Assembly (NCBI GenBank): GCA_041487355.1
Contig: JBGPND010000024.1
Coordinates: 1 to 39,578, forward strand
Origin: JAMXLO01 sp041487355
GTDB lineage: Bacteria; Pseudomonadota; Alphaproteobacteria; Acetobacterales; Acetobacteraceae
DNA length: 39,578 nucleotides
Direction: 5' to 3'
Every line of letters starts with the position of its first letter. The first letter of the stretch is position 1. Made by a program: the position numbers and the translations under genes. Below, in pieces: positions 15,572-23,474 of the stretch. The notes under the pieces are model-generated. The model ran no database searches, had not been told where the DNA came from, and saw nothing but the letters and a program-made list of their open reading frames with translations.

Positions 15572-16356
15572 GGCGCTGCCGCCGGCGGCGCGGCAATCGC
15601 CTGCGCAACCCCAACCATCGTGCCCAGACTGTTTGCCATGTCGGTCGGAATCAGCACCGTCGTGCCGCGCTCCTTGTTCATCTCATAGAGCAGATTCATC
15701 TGCCGCAGCTTCAGCGCGTTCGGATCCTGGCCATACAGCGCCGCCGCCTGCAGGATCTGCACCGCGATCTCGCGTTCGGCCGACGCCAGGGTGACCCGCG
15801 CGTCCTTCTCCCGTTCCGCCTGCGCCTGACGGCTCATCGCATCCTGCAGCTCCTTCGGGATCACCACGTCCTTGATCTCCACGCTGCGTGCGATGACACC
15901 CCAGCTCGTCGTCTTCTCGCTGATCGTCTGGCGCAACTGTTCGTCCGCCGTCTTGCGATCCGACAAAAGACGGGAAAGTTCGGTGGCGCCGATCATCTCG
16001 CGCAGGCTGGTCTGCGCCACGCGCTCGATCGCCTCGCGATAGTTGGCGATGTGGATCGCCGCCGCCTCCGGGTTGTCCACCTGCCAGAACACGATGGCAT
16101 CGACGCCCACCGCGACCGTATCGCGCGTCAGTGCCTGCTCGGCGGTGATGGTCGTGGTCTGGATGCGCAGATCGACGATTTGCGCGACGCGATCGATCAC
16201 CGGAAACACCAGATAGATGCCGGGCCCCTTCACCTTGTGGAAGCGGCCGAGCCGCAGGATCACCGCCCGCTGCCATTCCGAGGCGACCCGCAGCGATCGC
16301 GCAATGATCAGCAGCACGATAACGGCAATGACGATCAGGGCGATCTGCATCGGCAT
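15568..16356 (-). CDS. Slipin (SPFH/Band 7 membrane protein)
   Basis: 262 residues. One N-terminal membrane helix (about 4-22) is followed by the SPFH domain: SEWQRAVILRLGRF, GPGIYLVFPVID, RDTVAVGVDAIVFWQVDNP. A coiled-coil-forming stretch (QAQAEREKDARVTLASAERE) and a short hydrophobic tail end it. Slipins form membrane-bound oligomers and often pair with an NfeD protease, but none is adjacent. It follows the ModE-like gene on the same strand by 30 bp, so the two may be co-transcribed. Confidence 0.9.
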   Translation of the reverse strand: MPMQIALIVIAVIVLLIIARSLRVASEWQRAVILRLGRFHKVKGPGIYLVFPVIDRVAQIVDLRIQTTTITAEQALTRDTVAVGVDAIVFWQVDNPEAAAIHIANYREAIERVAQTSLREMIGATELSRLLSDRKTADEQLRQTISEKTTSWGVIARSVEIKDVVIPKELQDAMSRQAQAEREKDARVTLASAEREIAVQILQAAALYGQDPNALKLRQMNLLYEMNKERGTTVLIPTDMANSLGTMVGVAQAIAAPPAAAP

Positions 16357-16386
16357 GACAACGCTCCCGTAATGGATTGCAGTGGC

Positions 16387-16761
16387 TCAGTGTTTCGCCA
16401 ACGCACGCCGCATCGCAGCCAGCTCCCGCGCGCCCGCCTTGGCCGCGGCGGCCTCCAGGCCACGATACGCCGCAAGCATGCGCAGGCCCAGCGGCGTGAG
16501 CGCCGCGCCGCCGCCGCCTGCCCCGCCCTTCGCGGCATCCACCAGCGGCCCGGCGAACGTGGTGTTCATCGATTCCACCAGCAGCCAGGCGCGCTTGTAG
16601 CTCATTCCCATGCGGCGTCCCGCGGCGGCGATCGACCCCGTCTCGGCGATGCCTTCCAGCAGCTCCACCTTGCCCGGTCCCATCGCCACCGCGCCGTCCA
16701 GCACGACGCGCAAATGCAAGCCCAGCCGTTCCGGATGACGCACACGTTTCATACGCCACAT
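16387..16761 (-). CDS. ModE N-terminal-type winged-helix regulator
   Basis: 124 residues. It matches the DNA-binding half of ModE: GPGKVELLEGIAETGSIAAA, MGMSYKRAWLLVESMN (the helix-turn-helix), a glycine-rich GGAGGGGAALTPLG wing, and a C-terminal dimerising helix. The molybdate-binding Mop/TOBE domains of full ModE are absent, a common short form in alphaproteobacteria. It is divergent from modABC and is the natural candidate to bind the palindrome at 16977-17018. Start may be ATG 16761 or 16752. Confidence 0.82.
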   Translation of the reverse strand: MWRMKRVRHPERLGLHLRVVLDGAVAMGPGKVELLEGIAETGSIAAAGRRMGMSYKRAWLLVESMNTTFAGPLVDAAKGGAGGGGAALTPLGLRMLAAYRGLEAAAAKAGARELAAMRRALAKH

Positions 16762-16822
16762 TCTCGTTTTTCGTCATTCCCGCGCAAGAGCGTGCGACGA
16801 AGCTGGCCAATCGACCTACAGT

Positions 16823-16906
16823 GTCATTGCGAGGAGCGAAGCGACGCGGCAATCCCGGGGTGAGTGCGCACCGACCACGAGATTGCTTCGCTGCGCTCGC
16901 AATGAC
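16823..16906. repeat. REP palindrome, GTCATTGCGAG family
   Basis: GTCATTGCGAGGAGCGAAGC and an inverted arm ending CGCTCGCAATGAC. The two arms come from slightly different subtypes (GGAGCGAAGCGACGCGG versus GCAGCGAAGCAATC). It lies between the ModE-like gene and modA. Confidence 0.88.
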
Positions 16907-16976
16907 AGGCGGAAGTGGTGCTCGTTTCTTGCTTCACACTCTCTTTCCGTGGGCATGACGGTCGCGCCCGGATTTG

Positions 16977-17018
16977 CCGATATGGCCGCGCGGGGATATC
17001 GTCGCGCGGCCATATCGG
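16977..17018 (+). promoter_or_regulatory. Putative ModE operator before modA
   Basis: A perfect 16-bp inverted repeat, CCGATATGGCCGCGCG and its complement, around a 10-bp centre that itself contains GATATCG. Half-sites CGATAT (16978) and ATATCG (16996) are separated by 12 bp, the CGTTAT-N12-ATAACG geometry of the E. coli modA operator. A second, overlapping 24-bp site runs from 16994 to 17017. It ends 8 bp before the modA ATG, so a bound regulator would block transcription or initiation. Confidence 0.55.
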
Positions 17019-17026
17019 AGTGGATC

Positions 17027-17779
17027 ATGCGCCGCCTGCTCGCCGTTGCCATGTTGGCGCTTGTGCCTCGCGTCGTTCACGCCGAGGCGCTCACCGTGTT
17101 TGCCGCGGCAAGCCTGACCGATGCCATGAAGGATGTCGCTGCATTGTGGGAGAAGCAAGGCCATGCACCGCTTCGGCTCTCCTTCGGCGCCAGCTCGACG
17201 CTCGCCCGGCAGATCGAGCAGGGGGCGCCTGCCGACCTGTTCGCTTCGGCGGATGAGCAGTGGATGGACTACCTGGCCAGCCGCGACCTCATCGTGCCCG
17301 GCACGCGGCGCGACCTGCTGTCCAATCGGCTCGTCCTGGTGGTGCCCGCCGACCAGCCACGCCACGTGACGATCGCACCTGGCTTCGATCTCGCCGGACT
17401 GCTCGGCAAGGACGGCAGGCTGGCGACCGGCGATCCGGCGCATGTTCCAGCGGGGATCTATGCAAGGCAGGCGCTGCGCAAGCTTGGCGTCTGGGACATT
17501 GCTCAGCCGCATCTCGCGCCGGCCGCCGATGTGCGCAGCGCCGTCCTCCTGGTGGAGCGCGGCGAGGCGCCCGCCGGCATCGTCTATGCCACGGACGCCG
17601 CCGTCTCGCGTGGCGTGATGATCGCCGGCGTGTTTCCCGACGACAGCCACGATCCCATCACCTACCCCTTCGCCGTAACCAAGGCGGGCGATACGCCGGA
17701 TGCGCGTGCATTGCTCGGCTTCCTCGCCGGCCCCGACGCGCGCGCGATCTTCGCCAGCCGCGGCTTCTCGGCCGAATAG
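17027..17779 (+). CDS. modA: Molybdate-binding periplasmic protein
   Basis: 250 residues, ATG at 17027 with GGAG 8 bp upstream. Signal peptide ends VVHA-EALTVFAAASLTDAM, the standard ModA start. Oxyanion-binding parts are AAASLTDA, FGASSTLARQIEQGAPADLFASA and GEAPAGIVYATDA. It delivers molybdate or tungstate to ModBC. First gene of modABC, 10 bp before modB. Confidence 0.95.
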   Translation: MRRLLAVAMLALVPRVVHAEALTVFAAASLTDAMKDVAALWEKQGHAPLRLSFGASSTLARQIEQGAPADLFASADEQWMDYLASRDLIVPGTRRDLLSNRLVLVVPADQPRHVTIAPGFDLAGLLGKDGRLATGDPAHVPAGIYARQALRKLGVWDIAQPHLAPAADVRSAVLLVERGEAPAGIVYATDAAVSRGVMIAGVFPDDSHDPITYPFAVTKAGDTPDARALLGFLAGPDARAIFASRGFSAE

Positions 17780-17789
17780 CGCCATCGCC

Positions 17790-18476
17790 GTGCTCTCCGC
17801 CGAGGAATGGCAGGCGGTCAGCCTCACGTTGGACGTCTCCGCCCGCGCCACGCTGGGGTGCCTGCCGGTGGCGGTCGCCCTCGCGTTCGCCATCGCGCGT
17901 GGCCGGTTCCCCGGACGCGCGATGCTCGACGCGGTCGCCCACTTGCCGCTGGTGCTGCCGCCTGTCGTCGTCGGCTGGCTGCTGCTGCTGCTGTTCGGGC
18001 TGCACGGTCCGCTCGGCGCATGGCTCTATGCCTGGTTCGGCATCCGCCTGGTGTTCACCAAGGCGGGCGCCGTGCTGGCCTGCGCGGTGATGATCCTGCC
18101 GCTGATGCTCCGCGCCATCCGCCAGTCGCTGGAGGCGGTCGATCCGGGCCTCGAGCAGGCTGCCCGCACGCTGGGCGCCGGCGCGCTCGATCGCTTCCTG
18201 TCGGTCACCTTGCCGCTTGCCGCGCCCGGCGTGCTGGTCGGCGCCATCGTCGGCTTCGCCGCCTCGCTCGGCGAGTTCGGCGCGGTCATCACCTTCGCCG
18301 CCAACATTCCTGGCCAGACCCAGACGCTGCCGCTCGCCATCTACAGTGCGCTGCAGAGCCCGGGCGGCGAGACCACCGCCGCGCGCCTCTCGCTGGTGTC
18401 GGTCGCGCTCGCGGTCATTTTCTTGTTGGCCGCCGAATATGCCGGCCGCCGCCTCCGCGCCCGGCTCGGGCGATGA
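17790..18476 (+). CDS. modB: Molybdate ABC transporter permease
   Basis: 228 residues from GTG 17790, chosen because LSAEEWQAVSLTLDVSA is where ModB proteins start. Five membrane helices; the ABC-contact EAA-type loop is EQAARTLGAGALDRFLSVTLPLAAPG, followed by GFAASLGEFGAVITFAANIPG, typical of ModB. Its TGA overlaps the modC ATG (ATGA). Confidence 0.95.
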   Translation: MLSAEEWQAVSLTLDVSARATLGCLPVAVALAFAIARGRFPGRAMLDAVAHLPLVLPPVVVGWLLLLLFGLHGPLGAWLYAWFGIRLVFTKAGAVLACAVMILPLMLRAIRQSLEAVDPGLEQAARTLGAGALDRFLSVTLPLAAPGVLVGAIVGFAASLGEFGAVITFAANIPGQTQTLPLAIYSALQSPGGETTAARLSLVSVALAVIFLLAAEYAGRRLRARLGR

Positions 18477-19552
18477 GCCTGGAGGTCGCGTTCCGCCACG
18501 AGTTTCCCGGGCTGGCGCTGGACATCGCATTCACCGCGCCCACGCCCGGCACCACCGTGCTGTTTGGTCGCTCCGGCGCCGGCAAGTCGACCATCATCGC
18601 CACGGTCGCCGGCCTGATCCGCCCCGCCGCCTGCCGGATCGCGATCGACGGCGTCGCGCTGGCCGACACGGCGCGCAACCTGTTCACGCTGCCGGAGCGC
18701 CGGCGCATCGGCCTGGTGTTCCAGGATTCCCGACTTTTCCCGCACATGACGGTCGCCACCAACATGCGCTTCGGGCTTCGCCGCGCCCCGCCGGGACCGA
18801 TCGGCTTCGACGACGTTGTCGATCTGCTCGGCGTCGCGCCCCTGCTGGACCGCCGCCCGCATAGCCTATCCGGCGGCGAGAAGAGCCGGGTCGCCATCGG
18901 CCGGGCCTTGCTGTCGCAACCATTGCTGCTCGCGATGGACGAGCCGCTCGCCAGCCTGGACACGCAGCACAAGGCGGAGATCCTGCCTTATCTGGCGCGG
19001 CTCCGGCATGCGCTGCGGCTGCCGATCCTCTATGTGACGCACTCCCTGGACGAGGTGACGCGGCTCGCCGACACGCTGGTGCTGATCCGCGCCGGACACG
19101 TGCTGGCCGCCGGCCCACTGGAACAGATCGTCGGGCGCGGCGACCTGCCGCTGGCGGCGCGCGATGATGCTGCCGCGGTGCTGCCGGCACGCGTCGTCGC
19201 GCACGACGCGACACGCCAGCTCAGCGAGCTGGACGCCGCGGGGCGTCGGCTGCTGGTTCCCCTGCTCGGCAGCGCTCCCGGCAGCGCGGTGCGGGTGCGG
19301 ATTCCCGCCCGCGAGGTGATCCTGGCGGCAGCGGCGCCGCAGGGCATCAGCGTCCACAATGTCATTGCCGGGACGGTGCATGGCATCGTGCAGGACCCCG
19401 GTCGCCATGCCTCGATGGTGGAGGTTGCGCTGGATGGTGCCGGCCTGCTCGCGCGTGTCACTCCGGACGCGGTGGCGCGCCTCGGCCTGGTCCCCGGCGC
19501 GCCGGTGCTGGCCCTGGTGAAGTCGATGGCGATCGAGGTTTTGCCGGAGTGA
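18473..19552 (+). CDS. modC: Molybdate ABC transporter ATPase
   Basis: 359 residues. Walker A GRSGAGKST (32-40), Q-loop Gln84, signature LSGGE (132-136), Walker B LLLAMDEP (151-158), H-loop His190. The C-terminal 65 or so residues form a Mop/TOBE oxyanion-binding domain (NVIAGTVHGIVQDPG...LVKSMAIEV), which in ModC senses molybdate. Coupled to modB by a 4-bp overlap. Confidence 0.95.
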   Translation: MSLEVAFRHEFPGLALDIAFTAPTPGTTVLFGRSGAGKSTIIATVAGLIRPAACRIAIDGVALADTARNLFTLPERRRIGLVFQDSRLFPHMTVATNMRFGLRRAPPGPIGFDDVVDLLGVAPLLDRRPHSLSGGEKSRVAIGRALLSQPLLLAMDEPLASLDTQHKAEILPYLARLRHALRLPILYVTHSLDEVTRLADTLVLIRAGHVLAAGPLEQIVGRGDLPLAARDDAAAVLPARVVAHDATRQLSELDAAGRRLLVPLLGSAPGSAVRVRIPAREVILAAAAPQGISVHNVIAGTVHGIVQDPGRHASMVEVALDGAGLLARVTPDAVARLGLVPGAPVLALVKSMAIEVLPE

Positions 19553-19590
19553 CGCGGGCGACGCCTTGCGTTCCGTCGCCATGTGTGCAA

Positions 19591-19607
19591 TTGCAAATCA
19601 TTCGCAA
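19591..19607 (+). promoter_or_regulatory. Putative Fur-type operator
   Basis: TTGCAAATCATTCGCAA is a 17-bp imperfect palindrome (TTGC-AAT-C-ATT-GCAA) with one mismatch pair, resembling proteobacterial Fur boxes of the GCAAATCATTCGC type. It sits 23 bp before the cupredoxin start, in the only non-coding gap between modC and that gene. Confidence 0.55.
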
Positions 19608-19629
19608 CGTCAGACGGCATACCCATCCG

Positions 19630-19959
19630 ATGCGCCTCACCCTGGTCCTCTTGGCGTTCACGCTCGCCTTGCCGGTCGGCCTGGCAAATGCAGCCGATCC
19701 CGCCACCGCGTCGCTGACCATTCGCAACCACAGCTTCGAGCCGAACGAGCTTGAAGTGCCGGCCGGCCAGAAGATCGAGCTGCACGTCAGCAACGCCGAC
19801 CCGAGCCCGGCCGAATTCGAGAGTCCCGAGCTGCACCGCGAGAAGGTGGTGCCCGACGGCCAGGAGGTCGTCGTCTTCATCGGCCCGCTGCGTGCCGGAA
19901 GCTACGAGTTCTACGACGACTTCAACCCGCATGCCCGCGGCCACATCATCGCCCGCTGA
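19630..19959 (+). CDS. Periplasmic cupredoxin-like protein of the FTR1 iron-uptake type
   Basis: 109 residues. ATG 19630 is chosen because the signal peptide (MRLTLVLLAFTLALPVGLANA) starts there; an upstream GTG overlapping modC has no such support. The mature cupredoxin fold has SLTIRNHSFEPNELEVPAGQ, NADPSPAEFESPELHREKV, GPLRAGSYEFYDDFNP and GHIIAR. This form accompanies FTR1-type ferrous permeases; it lacks the cysteine of blue copper proteins. Paired with the barrel gene 6 bp downstream. Confidence 0.8.
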   Translation: MRLTLVLLAFTLALPVGLANAADPATASLTIRNHSFEPNELEVPAGQKIELHVSNADPSPAEFESPELHREKVVPDGQEVVVFIGPLRAGSYEFYDDFNPHARGHIIAR

Positions 19960-19965
19960 ACCGAC

Positions 19966-20724
19966 ATGATCCGTCCAGCAATCGCGCTTGCCGCCGTCTG
20001 TCTGCTCGCCGCCCATCCTGCCCACGCCGACCTGCACGTTCGGATGCCGCAGGTCGACTACCGGGAGTTCGAGTTCGAGCACAACGGCCTGATCACCTTC
20101 GATGCCAAGGGCTCGCCGCTCAACCGCGCGCAGAGCTACACCAATGAGATCGGCTACGGCGTGCTGCCCTGGTGGCAGATCGAGCTGGAGGGAGAGATGG
20201 CATCCGGCGGCGGCCAGCGCCTGACCTGGGAGGCCGTCACGCTGGAGAACACGTTCCAGCTCACCGAGCCGGGTGAGTACTTCTTCAATCTCGGCTTATT
20301 CGCGGAGTATTCGCAGTCCACCGTGCGCGACGCGCCGAACAGCTTCACCTTCGGGCCGATCATCCAGAAGGAGCTGAACAACGTCTTGGGCCTCGACACT
20401 CTCCATACGCTTAATCTGTTCCTGTCGCGTGACGTCGGCCACGACGCGACGCGACAGACCGGGTTTTCCTATGCGTGGCAATCGCTGGTCCGCACCCATC
20501 CGTTGATCTCGCCGGGCGTGGAGTTCTACGGCTTCATTCCCGACATCGCGCATGCCGGCCCCGCCGCGCAGCAGCAGCATCTGGTTGGCCCTGTTCTGGT
20601 CGGCGCGGTGAACTTCTCGCCGTACGGCAAGCTGAAATATGAGGCGGGATATCTGTTCGGCCTCACCCCCACCTCGGGCCGCAGCGCGGTCCGCTGGCGA
20701 CTGGAATACGAGATCGCCTTCTAG
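19966..20724 (+). CDS. Outer-membrane beta-barrel protein paired with the cupredoxin
   Basis: 252 residues, ATG at 19966, signal peptide ending AHPAHA. Strand-like segments include NEIGYGVLPWWQIELEGEM, ENTFQLTEPGEYFFNLGLF and AGYLFGLTPTSGRSAVRWRL, with a terminal YEIAF that fits a barrel end signal. It is 6 bp from the cupredoxin stop, so it is co-expressed. A role in passing metal across the outer membrane is inference from this pairing. Confidence 0.7.
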   Translation: MIRPAIALAAVCLLAAHPAHADLHVRMPQVDYREFEFEHNGLITFDAKGSPLNRAQSYTNEIGYGVLPWWQIELEGEMASGGGQRLTWEAVTLENTFQLTEPGEYFFNLGLFAEYSQSTVRDAPNSFTFGPIIQKELNNVLGLDTLHTLNLFLSRDVGHDATRQTGFSYAWQSLVRTHPLISPGVEFYGFIPDIAHAGPAAQQQHLVGPVLVGAVNFSPYGKLKYEAGYLFGLTPTSGRSAVRWRLEYEIAF

Positions 20725-20763
20725 CCAGGTACGCTATGCTGCCGGCCGGCCAACCGGCAGGAC

Positions 20764-21579
20764 ATGATGGCAAACCCACCGCGCAAGATCGCTTTCATCC
20801 TGGCCTCCACCGATCACGGGGCGCTGATCCTCAACCGTTTCGACTATCGGATGGTCGATGCCAATTCCGGCTACGGTGTCGGGTTCTTCCTGCTGGAGAG
20901 CTCCAGCTACGAGGCGCAGGAAGGCTCCATCGCCATGCAGCTTCTCGCCTTGCGGCGCCAGCATTTCGGCGACGGTGCCGTCGCGGTGGACTGCGGCGCC
21001 AATATCGGTGTCCACACCGTGGAATGGGCGAAGGGCATGACCGGCTGGGGCCTGGTGGTCGCGATCGAAGCCCAGGAGCGGATCTTCTATGCGCTCGCTG
21101 GCAACATCACGATCAACAACTGCTTCAACGCCCACGCCATCCACGCCGCCGTCGGCGCGCAAGAAGGCACGCTGCGAATTCCCACCCCGAACTACCTGGT
21201 GCCGGCGAGTTTCGGCAGCCTGGAGCTCAGGCACTCCGATGTCACCGAGTTCATCGGCCAGGACATCGACTACTCGGAGCAGAACCTCGCCACCATCCGA
21301 ATGATGACCGTCGATTCGCTGAACCTTTCGCGGCTCGACCTGATCAAGATCGACGTGGAGCGCATGGAGCTCGAGGTGCTGGAGGGTGCGAAAGCGACGC
21401 TGCAGCGGTTCCTGCCGATCATCATCGTCGAAGGGCTCAAGGCGCCGCAGAACGAGATAACCGCGGTGCTTGCCTCATATGGCTATGAATGGTTCCCGCT
21501 CGGGTTGAACTTCCTCGCCGTCCATCCCAGCGATCCGACGCGGCAGCACATCAATGTCACTCGGCCAGGTGGGACCTGA
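20764..21579 (+). CDS. FkbM family SAM-dependent methyltransferase
   Basis: 271 residues. SAM-binding motif AVDCGANIGVHTVEWAK, followed by VVAIEAQERIFYALAGNITINN, and the FkbM-typical LSRLDLIKIDVERMELEVLEGA near residues 200-215. FkbM enzymes O-methylate sugars or natural products. A second ATG three bases on is equally possible. Downstream lies a nested repeat; no sugar-polymer operon is adjacent. Confidence 0.88.
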   Translation: MMANPPRKIAFILASTDHGALILNRFDYRMVDANSGYGVGFFLLESSSYEAQEGSIAMQLLALRRQHFGDGAVAVDCGANIGVHTVEWAKGMTGWGLVVAIEAQERIFYALAGNITINNCFNAHAIHAAVGAQEGTLRIPTPNYLVPASFGSLELRHSDVTEFIGQDIDYSEQNLATIRMMTVDSLNLSRLDLIKIDVERMELEVLEGAKATLQRFLPIIIVEGLKAPQNEITAVLASYGYEWFPLGLNFLAVHPSDPTRQHINVTRPGGT

Positions 21580-21610
21580 GCTGGAAACTGAGCGGCCTGA
21601 TGAAGGAAGA

Positions 21611-21809
21611 AAAATTCACCGCAGCGGCGCAGAGCACGCGATGTTGCTTTCATCGTCATGGCCGGACTTGACCCGGCCATCTACTCCTCGCCAGTGGTGC
21701 ACAGATGGCCGGGTCAAGCCCGGCCATGACGATGATGAAACTGCGGTGCGACGCCGACGCGTAGCGCGATTTCGCCCTCGGCGCACTCTGCGTCTCTGCG
21801 GTGAATTTT
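21611..21809. repeat. Outer palindrome (AAAATTCACCGCAG arms) with another repeat inside
   Basis: AAAATTCACCGCAG at 21611-21624 is mirrored by CTGCGGTGAATTTT at 21796-21809, with further pairing of GCGCAGAG and CTCTGCG nearby. Between the arms lies the separate palindrome 21651-21734, so one repeat probably inserted into another. Confidence 0.8.
21651..21734. repeat. Palindrome, GTCATGGCCGGG family
   Basis: CATCGTCATGGCCGG...CCCGGCCATC and the inverted partner ending CGGCCATGACGATG. Its core is shared with the centre of the MITE at 8378-8497. Confidence 0.88.
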
Positions 21810-21862
21810 GCCGGGCGGTTCCTGGTCCGCGGGCTTCGACCATAAGCCCACCCGATGTCGCC

Positions 21863-23461
21863 TCAGGCTTTCCGGATCGGCGCGTAGCGGAAGTAGTCGG
21901 GCGTCGGGCCGAGCTGGAAGCCGGTGACGTTCTTCGGCATCACGGCGATCTCGTCGGCCTGCAACAGGAAGACGAACGGCCCGCGATCCCACATCTGACG
22001 CTGCAGATTGGCGTAGATCGCCATGCGCTTCTTGCCGTCGAGTTCCTTGGTCGCCTGATCGACCTCGTCGGTCATCTCCTTGTCGGCGAAGTGGCTGCGC
22101 CAGGCGAGTATTTTGAGCTTGCTGTTGTCGGAATCGTCCGGATCGGCGCACCAGGCCTGAGCGTTGGAATTCGGGTCGATATAGTCGGTGAACCAGGTCA
22201 GCAGCGCCATCTGATGCTGCCGCGCGCGCGTCTTGGTCACCACCTGCTTCTGCTCGCCCGGCAGGAGCTGCAGCTTGATGCCGATCGCGCCGAGGTCCGC
22301 CTGAATCGCCTGCGCGATGTCGGAATAGGGCCATACCGAAGCGTAGTCCATGCTGACCGAGAAGCCGCCCGCGAGCCCCGCCGCCGCCAGAAGCTGCTTC
22401 GCCTTGGCGATGTCCTTGTGGAACGGTGTCTCCGGCAGCGCGCCGGGCAGACCCTCGGGCAGGAAGGACTGCGACACTCGCCACACCCCGGGCGTGATGT
22501 TCTTGGCGATCGCCTCGTAGTCGATCGCCCATTTGATCGCCTGCTGCACCTGCTTCTTCGCCAGTTCCGGCACCGCCTGGTTCATCGCGAAATACATCGA
22601 CGTGCCCTGCGGCGCCGAGACGATGTGGAGGTTCGCATCCCTCGCCAGGGTCTTGAGCTGATCGGCGCCGAGGTTGCGGGCGATGTCGATGTCGCCGCGC
22701 TGCAAGGCGAGAAGCTGCGTCGAGGGATCCTTCATGTGCCGGATCACCACGCGCTTCGCGCCGGGCGGCGTCGCGGTGTGCGGATTGGCATCCAGGATCA
22801 CCGTGTCGCTCGCCTTCCAGGAATTCAGCTTGTAAGGCCCCGCACCGGCGCTGTTGTTGTTCAGCCAGGCGTTGCCGAGGTCGTTGTTCTGCTGATGCGC
22901 CAGTGCCGCGGCTTTCTCGACGATGCCGCCGACATTGGCGGAGATGCAGAACAGCACGAAACTGGTGGCCTGCGACGCCGGCAGGGTCATCACCAGCGTG
23001 CGGTCATCGGTGGCGCGGATCAGCTTTTCCACGTTGTCCTTGGCGAAGCCGAACTGGGTGATGATGAACGCCGGCGTCTTGTTCATCTGCACGATGCGAT
23101 GGAACGAAAACTCCGCGTCCTGCGCCGTCACCGGCTTGCCGGAATCGAACTTCGCGTCGCGCCGCAGGTGGAATGTGAAGGTGAGGCCGTCCGTGCTGAC
23201 CTCGAACTTCTCGGCGAGGTCGCCGATCACCGTCGTGCCGGTCTTCGGGTCCGGCATCACCAGCTTGCGGTAGATGTTGCCGTCCAGCTCGTTGTCGGTG
23301 AATTCGTAGGCCTGCGCCGGATCGAGCGCGATCATGTCGTCGATCTGCTTGCCCATCACCACCACGTCCTTCGGCGTGGCAGCCTCGGCGCGCATCCCGC
23401 CGACATTGGACAATGCAGAGGAAGCCGCCGAGGCGGCGAGCAGCGAACGGCGGGTCAGCAT
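21863..23461 (-). CDS. Peptide/nickel-type ABC transporter substrate-binding protein (family 5)
   Basis: 532 residues. Starts MLTRRSLLAASAASSALS, a twin-arginine-like signal with RR at 4-5. The SBP_bac_5 fold shows VIGDLAEKFEVSTDGLTFTFHLRRD, the family signature, and AGPYKLNSWKASDTVILDANP. It should bind oligopeptides or similar cargo in the periplasm. No permease or ATPase gene is adjacent, so it is an orphan here and must share a transporter encoded elsewhere. Confidence 0.9.
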   Translation of the reverse strand: MLTRRSLLAASAASSALSNVGGMRAEAATPKDVVVMGKQIDDMIALDPAQAYEFTDNELDGNIYRKLVMPDPKTGTTVIGDLAEKFEVSTDGLTFTFHLRRDAKFDSGKPVTAQDAEFSFHRIVQMNKTPAFIITQFGFAKDNVEKLIRATDDRTLVMTLPASQATSFVLFCISANVGGIVEKAAALAHQQNNDLGNAWLNNNSAGAGPYKLNSWKASDTVILDANPHTATPPGAKRVVIRHMKDPSTQLLALQRGDIDIARNLGADQLKTLARDANLHIVSAPQGTSMYFAMNQAVPELAKKQVQQAIKWAIDYEAIAKNITPGVWRVSQSFLPEGLPGALPETPFHKDIAKAKQLLAAAGLAGGFSVSMDYASVWPYSDIAQAIQADLGAIGIKLQLLPGEQKQVVTKTRARQHQMALLTWFTDYIDPNSNAQAWCADPDDSDNSKLKILAWRSHFADKEMTDEVDQATKELDGKKRMAIYANLQRQMWDRGPFVFLLQADEIAVMPKNVTGFQLGPTPDYFRYAPIRKA

Positions 23462-23474
23462 GGTGTGTATTCCC

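Larger units (their letters stand above)
21580..21862. other. Intergenic region with nested palindromes
   Basis: Convergent gap between the FkbM gene and the peptide-binding protein. Nearly all of it is the nested repeat at 21611-21809. No gene is seen. Confidence 0.6.

Noticed and set aside
16883..17026. In-frame extension of modA upstream through the REP
   Set aside because: The extension is translated repeat and operator sequence; the signal peptide begins at 17027 with a ribosome site before it.
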